DNA from: Pseudovirgaria hyperparasitica
Taxonomy: Eukaryota > Ascomycota > Dothideomycetes > Acrospermales > Acrospermaceae
Assembly (NCBI RefSeq): GCF_010093815.1
Contig: NW_022985565.1
Location: forward strand, 397,924-461,923
Direction of reading: 5' to 3'
DNA: 64,000 nucleotides
Made by a program: the position numbers and the translations under genes
In this document: piece by piece, positions 11,346 through 20,732 of the stretch
Layout of the letters: every line of letters begins with the position of its first letter
Position numbering within the stretch: position 1 is the first letter of the stretch
The notes under the pieces: generated by a model
Database searches by the model: none
What the model was told of the DNA's origin: nothing
Seen by the model: the letters and a program-made list of their open reading frames with translations, nothing else

Positions 11346-11812
11346 AAAAGAAAGAAAGAAAGACAGACCCTGATCGTCCGCGTATATTGCGGAATGCGGA
11401 TAGTATGGGCATTTAGCAATGTGGCATGGCGTATGGGCAATGGAAGGCGGGAAACAAAGGAAGGGGGCTAATTAAGGGGACTAAAAGGTACAAAGCTAGA
11501 AGTTTTAAAAGGTTTAAAAAGTTGATTATTAGGTTTAAAGGGTTGGAGGGTAGGAGGGTAGTAAGATGCCTGCGCCTCGCCTTTAAGACCTTTTGAACTT
11601 CCAAGTTTGTTCTACGGGTGTGTTCGGGGTTGTAGGAAGGGGATGGGATATGAGATGTGAGATGTAGGGAGACGTCATTGTGTTGGTTGGTACGTTGTGA
11701 GTACCGGTTGTGTGGGTTGTTGGAGCATGGTATAGATGGATGGATGGATAGATGGATGGTTGCTTACTAGGCCTTGTCATTATCTTACTCCTAGTGTCTT
11801 GTTGTGTTACTT

Positions 11813-11892
11813 TCTTACTGTCTTACCATCTTACCGTCTTACTATCTTACCGTCTTACTATCTTACCGTCTTACTATCTTACCGTCTTACTA
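11813..11892. repeat. 8-bp repeat TCTTACNN with 16-bp higher order
   Basis: About ten tcttac octamers. In the centre tcttaccg alternates regularly with tcttacta, so the true unit has become 16 bp. Confidence 0.85.
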
Positions 11893-11962
11893 CATTCCCT
11901 AATTATCTACCCCGCCCGACAAAGATAATAATAGTCCACGTCGTCATCGTCATCGCCACTGT

Positions 11963-12022
11963 GTCTCTCTCTCTCCCTCTCTCTCTCCCTCTCTCTCTCC
12001 CTCTCTCTCTCCCTCTCTCTCT
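11963..12022. repeat. 12-bp repeat (CCCTCTCTCTCT)n
   Basis: A CT run is punctuated every 12 bases by ccc, with four to five units. Confidence 0.85.
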
Positions 12023-13969
12023 TGCACAGCTAGTATAATGTAGCTAGCTGGTTTCTCCCAACATCGCCGCCTTACCGTCCTGCTCTAACCTGCCGTACAT
12101 GCATGCCCTGCCTCACGGTGGGCATACATGCATACACAGTCCATACTATACTTATACTTACATACATACATACATATTACATACTATGCTAATTACACCC
12201 ATCCACTTGCCGCAGTCGGCATCATGACCTTTCCCTCCCAACCATACCATACCATCCCATCCCAGCTCCCAGCTCCCAGCTCCCGTCATTTCCCCGGTCC
12301 GGCCCTGTCCCGTCTTGGTCTTGTCGACGAGCTATGTACTACCTACGCACTGCATCCATGACTATTATCCATGACTTATCGATACTGATACTAAGTTCTA
12401 ACTCAACGCACCACGCACCACACGCCGGGCAACGAGTCAGCGACCAACGATCCAACGCCCACATCCGGACCGTTCGTCGAGACAGTCAGGCAGTCAATTA
12501 CCAAGCAGCATCTGCAATTCATTCGCTTAGCACGTTTAGCACGCTTACATAACAATCCAATCCAATCCAATCCAAGACAAGACAAGGCATTCCAAGACAC
12601 CCTACGCAACCTACGCAAGGCAAAAATTCAACAAAGACAAAAAAGTATGACGACGCCGATCCGATCGCTGCGGCGCGCAGACAGGGGCTCTGAGATCGTG
12701 GAGGGGGCGTGCAGCGGAGTGCAAGGGAGGGGAGTGGATTAGACAGGACCCTGCATGACGCTAAGTATGGAGGGTGGGTTGGCCGGGGCTTTGTAGAGGG
12801 GGAGGAGGGGGAGGGGTGAGGTGCGGTGACGTAGCTATGCTAGGTTTGCTATGCTATGCCATGTATGCTATACTGTGCCGTGCAGTGCTGAGGTATGACG
12901 TGCCATGTAATATGTAATATGCTATGTAGGTGTAAACAGACGCACACGTGCGAGAAACAAGGTTTGTATCAAGGGTACGTTTACTTACAACCGGCAAGCA
13001 GACAGAGATTCTAGGTGCGTGCCTTGTACCTGTCTGCCTGCCTGCCTCGGCATAAAGATGAGATGACGTCCTGCGATTTCACAGCCAGCACACAGCATAC
13101 AGCATATTGCTTCGGATTTGGGATATACTGTACTGTACATGCGGCGTGCACGTGTGGCGGGTAGTGTAGAGTACAGTGTGTACCGAGACAGACTTGCTTG
13201 CCTGGGCTATACTATAGATGGAGAGTGCTCTGCTCGCTATATGACGACTTGACGAGGGACGGGGATGGGATCGTGGGTGTTGTGATGGTATATTGTATAT
13301 TGTATATTATACATGTTAAAAAGGGGTCCTTGTATTGCGATCTTACGCGTCTGCCTCGGATTCCAAGTTTCTATGCGTGTTACTTACTACCCAGGCCGGA
13401 GGAATAGCATGGGAATACAGACGCCAGTTCGTGCTTGATTCATTTCAGAGGGCGGGCTGGTGCGATATATAGATAGGTCCATCACGTCAGGATATATGCC
13501 TCGCTCAGGGATCAAACCGTTGAATACATTCCAGCGCCGCGGCTACTACTGCCCAGGAGAAAGTTCACAAACTCGCGCTTAGCGCGGCTAATCGCAGCCT
13601 TCATATCAAGTATTCAATTTTAAATTCTCAATAAAAGCTTTTGCGAGGTTTTTGCTTTTCCACCTTCCTTTTCCCCGTTCTTTCTAAGCCTAGGAAGAAG
13701 CAGTGCCGCGATGTCTTGCGACGTAAAACAGTACCAGAAAATCACAAAGGCTATTGTGAATTTGTGAAATTATATCTATCCCCTCGGATAGTCTTCTCTT
13801 CTTCCAGACCTCCCATATCCTCTTTCCATCCAGCTTGCGACTCTCACTCTTTCTTCCTCTCTCTCCTCTCTCTCTCCTCCCCCTTTTCTCTCAACTCCCA
13901 CTCTTCTTATCCAGTCTTGTCATCACTCGCCTCGCCTCAACCCAAGTCTCCCAAGTCCCCCCAACCCGC

Positions 13970-14509
13970 CTACGCATGCCACGTCTTCCGGCAATTCTCA
14001 CACTTGACATGCCCACACTGCAGGAAGCTGCACACCGGCGCCTCCCAATGCGTCTCCTTGCCACACTGACAGCACGTAAAGTTGAACCAGCCGCAGACGC
14101 GCGCGTCAGGCGGCTGCAGTGCGAAGAAGTCTGTCGTTGTTGTCGTCGTCGTCTTCTGGACTGGTGGCGTGTCTGAGCCCTTTCCCTTGTGCTTGTTCAT
14201 GCTCATGCTCATGCTCATGCCCAAGCTCACGCTCACGCTCGCAGCGAGGGCTTGCGTGGGGTCCGGGTACGCGCTTGTGGCGTGTTGGTCGCGGGGTGGC
14301 GAGTCGTTTGGGGTGGAGGGGGTTGGACTGTCGGGGTTGTTTCGTGGTGGTTGGGGTGCGGTGTCTGGGGGAGAGGTGCTGTGGGGGATGAGGCGGATTG
14401 AGGATGGAGAGCGCTTTTTGAGGGTGTGGGAGGGTTTGTCTGTGGTGAGACTGATGTTGGACTCGGCGCGCAGGAGGCGCGAGAAAGGGGTGGTTGTTGA
14501 GAGGGGCAT
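13970..14509 (-). CDS. Small Ser/Thr/Pro-rich protein with C-terminal Cys-rich zinc motif
   Basis: A single-exon 179-aa product. Residues 1-130 are Ser/Thr/Pro-rich and look disordered. A (Ser-Met)n stretch near residue 98 comes from a gctcat hexanucleotide repeat, and a Thr run follows at about 118-125. The last 45 residues carry regularly spaced metal ligands: CGWFNFTC, CQCG, a Cys before LQCGH, then CENC. This suggests one or two zinc ribbons. I recognise no named family. The ATG at 14507-14509 is the first in frame; an upstream ATG at about 14655 followed by gtaaga could belong to a leader exon but does not join in frame at the acceptors I tried. The coding strand is C-rich at the 5' end and G-rich at the 3' end. 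The conserved-looking ligand spacing is the main support for a real gene. Confidence 0.6.
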   Translation of the reverse strand: MPLSTTTPFSRLLRAESNISLTTDKPSHTLKKRSPSSIRLIPHSTSPPDTAPQPPRNNPDSPTPSTPNDSPPRDQHATSAYPDPTQALAASVSVSLGMSMSMSMNKHKGKGSDTPPVQKTTTTTTTDFFALQPPDARVCGWFNFTCCQCGKETHWEAPVCSFLQCGHVKCENCRKTWHA

Positions 14510-16045
14510 TGTGTGCGGTCTGTCTGGTGATGAGAAACTTGGTGATGGGCTTGAGGATAGGTGGAGGTGGAGGTGGAGGTGGAGCCGAATGAAGGTAGGA
14601 TGGAGGAGTGTTTATAGAATGATGCTGTCAGGTCGAAGTCTTACGGGATAGGCCATGGTGAATTCAGACATGGGCCGGCTATCGTGAATCATCAGCCTTT
14701 CACAACAAAGACAAGACAGGTGTTAGCGTGTTCACTTGCTCCCACGCCAGTGCTGGCGTAGTCTCACTTCACGACGGATTGTGGTGAAATATGTTTACTG
14801 CGAAGCACAATTGGTTGCCGATACAAAGGCTAACTCATCGAGGCCTGTGTTTCCACCGCCCTGCCGGTAAGGCTTTGTGGACCATGAAGCCTTGTTTTGT
14901 GGTTGTACAACGAGAACTAGACAGCACATCGCTTGTAGGACAGGACGGAGCGAGCACAATGAGATGGAAACCCTGGAGCTAGCGAGTCTCTTGAGGACTA
15001 TTGTCTAGACGAACGATCTAAGGAAAGCCATCAATCTCCCCAGAAGATCACATATGTGTATCACATCGAGACGACGCACAGGGTGAAGATGGCGTCTTAG
15101 CCAGAACAGAGGGCACCAGATCCGGACCGTGAGGCCTGTGACTGCATACTGAGCTTGTGGACTGTCATGATGTGAATTCGAACAATATTGACGAGTGCTT
15201 GATACAATTCCACAACTCTCAATTGCTCTACCGGGTAGCCCCACCTGGCATCAATCATGTGTCTCTGAGGTCAGAATGGAATGAGTTGATAATTTGGTAT
15301 AAGTGGATGAACGAACAGAGCAGATAGAGCACTCGTCCCACTGTCTGCCGTTGCTCGCTGCCTTTGTGTGCCCTCGCAACACAGTCACCACACCTTACGA
15401 ACTCTCAGATGTCGAGACCACGAAGAGATGCGAGGAGTGGGCGTCTGCGGCGCACCATCTCCTACCGGGACCGTGTATAAAAACAGGAGTGGTAACGGTG
15501 ATGATCATTTTCGTGTATGCCGAAACACCTGATGGCGGTAATGCGACGACACTTCGACGTGGTCTCGAAATATGGCTTTGAGTACGTAGACTGGGGACTT
15601 CACTGCAATGCCGGAAGCATTATTGCGAACAAGATAATGGTACCTGTTCTGCGTAGCTGGTCTACGATTGATGGCCTTGATGTGGAGCATTTCGATCATG
15701 TCTCTTCCTCGCTTTATGCGAACATCTTCCGCGACACCTCTGATTGAAGTCCACGATCGGTAGTCCGCACTTCCCACCAAGGCTCGTGCTATACAATGAT
15801 CAAGGGCCTCCCAGACCTCGTTGATAGTCTTTGCCCACGCGTGAACGCCTCTTTGCTCCTCGTCCTACAACTTCGTAGCTCGACTCTCGTAGACCGTATG
15901 GTGATGGCAAGACCGCCGTATGTCCTGTCCACCGCATTCAAAGTCCTTGCGCTTCGACATACCATTCCCAATTCCCATACAACCAAACCCTCGTGCACTT
16001 CAGTCCCGGCGCGCGGTTTGCTCACTTTCATGCATTTCATGCATT
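14510..16045. other. Intergenic, no gene recognised
   Basis: Between two minus-strand genes. Open frames up to 92 aa (for example near 15303-15581 and 15505-15780) have no recognisable motif and no plausible splice partners. No repeat arrays are visible. Confidence 0.5.
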
Positions 16046-16053
16046 TCATGCAT
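16027..16053. repeat. 9-bp tandem repeat TTCATGCAT x3 overlapping the EAF6 stop
   Basis: Three perfect copies of ttcatgcat. The EAF6 stop codon (16046-16048, minus strand) lies inside the array, so the last residues and the start of the 3' UTR are repeat-encoded. Confidence 0.8.
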
Positions 16054-16570
16054 AAGCAATTTTTGTCCTCTTCGCCTTGCCTCCTTCGTCGTCCTCCCCG
16101 ACTCCGCTTCCGCCTTTCTTCTTCTTCTTGTTTTCCTTCTTCATGCCCCCGTCGACACCCACACTTGCCGGCGTCGCCGCACCTGCACTCGGCGTCGTCA
16201 TCCCACTCTCCGCGCTCAGACTCTGCGCCCGCGCAAAATTCGTGCTACTCCGGCTGAATATACGGTCGGCATCGTTAATGCCACCTCGCCGCCGGCTAGA
16301 TGTCCCTGCTGTCGTAGCGGTGGATGAGGTGGTGCCTTTGATATAGTTGTCGAAGCCTTTGATGATGTTGCCCGCGGTTGTCTCTTCGAGATAAGCCGTC
16401 TCGAGCTTGTAGATATGCTCGTCGAGAGAGGCGCGTTCTTGGTCGAGCGCACGCTTGGTACTGAGTAGTTTCTTAAGCTCGCGTGTAAGTTGCTCGTAGT
16501 ATGGCATGCCGCGCTGGGCTTCTGTATTTGTGGCCGTAGCTTGGGTTGGAGGGGCGTTTTCGGACATCAT
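16046..16570 (-). CDS. EAF6: Eaf6, NuA4-type histone acetyltransferase subunit
   Basis: A single-exon 174-aa protein. Residues about 24-62 form a coiled coil (YEQLTRELKKLL, KRALDQERASLDEHIYKLE), followed by the family signature YLEETTAGNIIKGFDNYIKG at about 60-80. A disordered Ser/Thr region and a Lys-rich tail (KKENKKKKKGG, about 142-152) follow. Eaf6 is a small scaffold subunit shared by NuA4 and related HAT complexes that acetylate nucleosomal histones; that role is from the family. Start is the ATG at 16570; a second Met is the next codon. It is divergently transcribed from TFIIS with 411 bp between the start codons, so the two probably share a promoter. Length fits fungal Eaf6 proteins. 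Confidence 0.88.
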   Translation of the reverse strand: MMSENAPPTQATATNTEAQRGMPYYEQLTRELKKLLSTKRALDQERASLDEHIYKLETAYLEETTAGNIIKGFDNYIKGTTSSTATTAGTSSRRRGGINDADRIFSRSSTNFARAQSLSAESGMTTPSAGAATPASVGVDGGMKKENKKKKKGGSGVGEDDEGGKAKRTKIAYA

Positions 16571-16981
16571 GTGAGCGGCTTGGTGGGATGCCGATGGCGT
16601 TTGGCATGGACCGTGGTCGGAGTGATGCGAAGGTATTGGTGAAGATGAGTATCTCCGTTACAAGATGGTGGTGTTAATTATATCAAGACGCGTGACATCG
16701 GCGCTCATCGGAGGCAGGCGCGCGGCGCGCTTCTAGTCCCGCTATCCCGATTAGTTAACTTCTAGAAGGAGCTTGATGGGCACAGGAACAACTTCAAACT
16801 TGAAACTTCTCGCAAACCTTCATCTTTGGCTCCGCAGCGACGCTCCTCAACTTGACTCTGGAGCTCTTTAACTTGACGCTCAGGTCAACGGCACGATCCC
16901 GGTCATCGCACGACTGGCGCTCCATCCACATCCCAAAGTCTCGTCGATCGCGATAAAGATATCTACGCCATCTCGCCCACC
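16571..16981. promoter_or_regulatory. Divergent promoter between EAF6 and TFIIS
   Basis: A 411-bp interval separates two outward-facing start codons. It includes repeated aacttga words at about 16,784-16,880 (acaacttcaaacttgaaac, caacttgactct, taacttgacgct). No experimentally known site is identified. Confidence 0.45.
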
Positions 16982-18027
16982 ATGGATGCGAAAGAAGTAC
17001 AGACTTATGGCAAGAATATCATGAAAGCGCTTGCAGAGAAGCGGCCCGCTGCAGAGATCCTCAGCATCATCGGGATACTGCGCAAAGGCGTCAAGGCGGA
17101 TGAGCAGCTTTTGCGCTCGACCAAGATTGGTGTCACAGTCAGCAAGCTCAAAGCACACACGAATCCGCAGGTCGCCAAGGCCGCAAATGAGTTGGTCGGG
17201 GAATGGCGTGCAGAAGTACGCAAGGCAGGCTCAGGAAATTCCACACCGCGGGCGCAGAATGGGAATGGTACGGCATCGCCCGCGCCGTCGTCGACCCCAA
17301 CCATACAAACGCCAAAGCATGCAAAGCCTAGCAATATCGACTACACGAAGCGCAAGCTGAAGACAGACTTCAAGGGTAGGGAAGAGGCGTATCTGGTGAC
17401 GGGAAATGACACTAGGGACAAAATGATTGAGATGGTGTACGACGGCTTGGTGTATGCGCAACCAGAAGGTGAGGTCATTGTTAACATTTGGGTTTCAACT
17501 AGACTGACGTCCCAGATTCTGAGGATATCCTCAAGATCGTACGAGCAATCGAGCTTGCCGCGTTCAACCATTACAAACCAGATACCCCACCCGTGTTGAA
17601 AGAATATGTCCAAAGAATGCGCGTACTTCGCCAGAATCTCAAAAATGCCATCAACGGATCATGGTTGCGCCAAGGCTTGCTCCTAAAGGTCCAAAAGATG
17701 GAGAACTTGAATGCGGCCGATCTCGAAAAAAACAAAGAATACGTAAAGAAGAACCCAATCGAGTATATCAGCCCGGAGCACTTCGTCGTCATGACGGACG
17801 ACGAGCTCAAGGCCCCTCAACAACGCGACCAAGAAAAGAAGTTCCACGACGAGAATATCCGACGAGCCATGACAGCCCAGGGCGAGAAGAGTATCTCGGG
17901 CACGATCCAGTGCGGCAAGTGCAAGCAGTATAAGGTCAGTTATTCACAGGCGCAGACTCGGAGTGCCGATGAACCGATGACGACCTTCTGCGAGTGCACG
18001 AATTGCGGAGCGCGATGGAAGATGTAA
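16982..18027 (+). CDS. DST1: Transcription elongation factor TFIIS
   Basis: Stimulates transcript cleavage by stalled RNA polymerase II (known for the family). Exons are 16982-17468 and 17516-18027; the 47-bp intron starts gtgagg and ends cccag. The spliced protein is 332 aa, the usual TFIIS size. Domains: N-terminal LW/TFIIS-N bundle (residues about 1-80), a Ser/Thr/Pro linker, the central Pol II-binding domain (about 118-235, with VYDGLVYAQPE and EYVQRMRVLRQNLKN), and a C-terminal zinc ribbon (about 286-332) with CGKC and CECTNC ligand pairs. The catalytic loop RSADEPMTTF is intact. The start has a good context (caccATGG). The gene looks complete and constitutive. Confidence 0.95.
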
Positions 18028-18535
18028 GGTTTACAGGATAGGATGGATGTACAGGCAGCAGAAAGGAACTTGAGGTAGAGCATGGCGTATAAGGAGTGCT
18101 CCCTGGATGCTAAGACAACGGCGTTGATACGTATATGCTTTGTTTGTTTCAGGTCGGCGCATAATCAGGCTGTAGTGGCTTCATACTCATCGTTAGACTG
18201 GCAAGTCACGGCAGTTCCACGTATGTATTTCATAAAGTACCCCTTACTTGATTGAGATCGTGAATGCCTCAGGCACAGACTATCGCTAGTGATCAATACG
18301 GAATAGTGATCAATACGGAACTCCGCTCATCCTTCCAAGCTTCTCTCGTGTTACATCACACGTGTACTGCCCTGCTCCCCAGCTTCAGCCAGGCTATCTG
18401 GGGTACTACACTCTACGTAGGAAATATCATTACAGATTGCCCTGCAAATGACAAGTTGGGGGTTTGTAGTTACGCATTATAGCTGCGGAGCGGGACGACG
18501 AATATCAGCTGCATTTCGAAACGCAAAGTTTCAAG
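18028..18535. other. Intergenic between TFIIS and the HET pseudogene
   Basis: No coding region is seen. It contains a perfect 17-bp tandem duplication (18287-18320), listed separately. Confidence 0.6.
18287..18320. repeat. Perfect 17-bp tandem duplication
   Basis: The word tagtgatcaatacggaa occurs twice in direct succession, about 215 bp upstream of the HET reading frame. Confidence 0.85.
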
Positions 18536-20541
18536 ATGGAGCGTTATAAATACTCCCCGCTCATTGCAGCCGAAAATGAGATTCGTTTCCTGACGCTATG
18601 CCCTTCAAACGTTGGTCAGGTGTACATCAAGCTTTGGACAGCATCACTACCCCGAAAGGGTAAACTGCCTTTCCAGTACGAAGCTCTGTCTTACGTCTGA
18701 GGAAGCACCGACGATCCCGGAAGCGTCCTCGTTGAGAATGACACGAGTACAGAGCCATCCGGAAAGTTTAGCTCTATCTCGATTACGCGAAATCTCTTTA
18801 CCGTTCTGCCATATCTACAGCTCCCGGACAAGCCTCGGAATCTTTGGATCGACGCGGTGTGCATCAACCAAGAAGATATCGAAGAGCGATGTCAGCAGGT
18901 TCAACTAATGGCAGAGATATACTCTCAGGCATCTCAAGTGGTTGCGTGGCTTGGGCCACCCTCTGAAGGCAGTGATTTTGGTCTTCCTTTGCTTGGCCGG
19001 ATCAGTTCTAAATTTGACGTTGATTGGAGGAGTGGTCATATTCTGTGGGGGACGCCCAGAGAGGATGATACTAGGGAATCCATTGATTATGACATATGGC
19101 TTCTGGACTGTACTGTTGCATTTCCTGTGATGAGTCGCGAGCATCGAGCTATGCTGGAAGTCTACAACAGACCCTATTTCGAGCGCCTCTGGATCCGACA
19201 AGAAGTCACCAATCCGAGGAAAGTCATGATGACTTGCGGCACAAAGGTTCTCCATGCGGTGGACTTCCACAAAGCGACTCTGCTTTTGTATCGAAAGTAC
19301 CTGATCGCAAACGACAAGCCCTCTCAAGACTTGTGCCAACGGCTCCTGAGTGTACTTCAGATATTTGGGGACGAGTCCATTGAGACACGAATCGAGAATG
19401 CGTTGACAAGGACTCAAGCAGCCAAGTGTTTCGATCCTCGCGACAGGGTCTACGCAATTTTCGGCTTGCTCTCGGCAAAATCCTTTCTCCAGAGCACGAT
19501 CATCCCAGACTACACAAAGGCAATTGCCGAAGTATATCGCGAGGTGATCATTGCAGAGCTAAGCCGGGATAAGCGTGTGACTGTGCTCTCGCATAGCGAA
19601 AAGAAGAAAACCGCGTTCAAGCATCCATCTTGGGTGCCCGACTGGAGTGGTGAACGGACAAGGAGCAGTCTCTCGGGTCACTTTGCCGATGGTGAGGCTA
19701 CAGCTACGGCGTCGTTGTCTGACTGTGGGCAAGTGTTACGGATTGAGGGCCTCTTAGTGACTACGGTGAAAGAGGTAACAAAGGTACAAGCAGTCGCGTG
19801 CGAGAACAAGGAGGATCGACTCAGGGGTATCCTGCGACAACTCCTACAGTCTATTGACCCTTCCAAACCCTATCCATCTGGTGGCACTGCCAAAGACGCG
19901 TGCGCATATCTCTTCTCCGGCTACAAGTTGCTGGAATGTATGTCCGAGTTGAAACGCAATGACTTCCTCGCCGGTTTCGATTATATGAGAGACTTGCTAT
20001 CATCTTTGGCCGCACAAGAAGATGTAGACCTCAAGAGTAGATTCGGCAGTTACACCATGTACATCTCGGATATTCTCCAAGCATGCGAAGGACAGGCTCT
20101 GATAACCACGGATAGCGGCCTGATTGGTCTCGGAAACACAGAAGCTCAGCCTGGAGATGCCATTGCTATAGTTCTTGGATGCGGTCGACCACTCATCTTG
20201 CGATCACAGTCGAATGGTAACTACGAAGTGATAGGATCCAGTAGCATCCACGGCCTCAACTGGGGAGAAGCGGTCCTAGGTCCCTTCCCGCGGACGTAGA
20301 TATAGTGTGGACTGAGGGTGGAAGATGGTCAGATTGCTTATGGCGCAGCCGCGAGACAGGTTACGAGTCAAAGTATGATCCGCGAGTGAACTGGGATGAG
20401 CTGGAGATAAGAGAGGACAAAGGTGAGCGGATTTGGTATGACGATGAGACCGAGGATGGGGACATCAAGCTGTTCGAATATCCGGATGCCAAGTATCTGA
20501 AGGGAAAAGGAGTAGATATAGATACCATCAAGTTGGTGTGA
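18536..20541 (+). pseudogene. HET-domain (heterokaryon incompatibility) pseudogene
   Basis: HET-domain proteins act in fungal non-self recognition and cell death. Homology-like sequence is continuous from ATG 18536 (MERYKYSPLI) through the HET signature (YEALSYV, LWIDAVCINQEDIEER, EIYSQASQVVAWLG) and a long C-terminal part to a family-like end (AKYLKGKGVDIDTIKLV, 20541). Two lesions break it. Codon 55 (18698-18700) is TGA exactly where the motif ALSYVWG needs Trp. One base is missing at about 20282-20290, so the main frame ends at 20299 while the last 80 or so codons continue in another frame (PADVDIVWTEG). With one base added the length is about 668 codons, normal for the family. No intron can remove the TGA without deleting the motif. 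The body otherwise lacks stops, so inactivation looks recent. A shorter protein starting at Met 18857 is possible but would lack the first HET block. Confidence 0.85.
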
Positions 20542-20732
20542 GACACGTCTTGTGTCACTCTTAAAGTTCAATCAGACTAAAGGTGTGTTTGTCAAAGTTG
20601 TGCCAAGCCTCAAAGCGTGAGGCCTAGGTTCACCAAAAGCTATGACCATCCAGGGTCTTAGTAGCTCAATGTTTAGCTACGCAGTCAGTATTTGATTCCA
20701 GAACGTGGCATGATGTCCTTACTCCCCACGCA

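Larger units (their letters stand above)
8685..13969. other. Gene-free low-complexity region downstream of flbC
   Basis: No coding region is supported. The stretch holds simple repeats of 2-, 3-, 5-, 8-, 12- and 34-bp period, listed separately. At 10,130-10,590 there is a long C/T-rich tract built from variants of ccctga, ccttatcc and ccctaac. Small frames here translate to Leu/Pro/Tyr/Ser runs. A 7-bp-stem hairpin (gcacacg/cgtgtgc) lies at 9174-9190. Confidence 0.6.
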
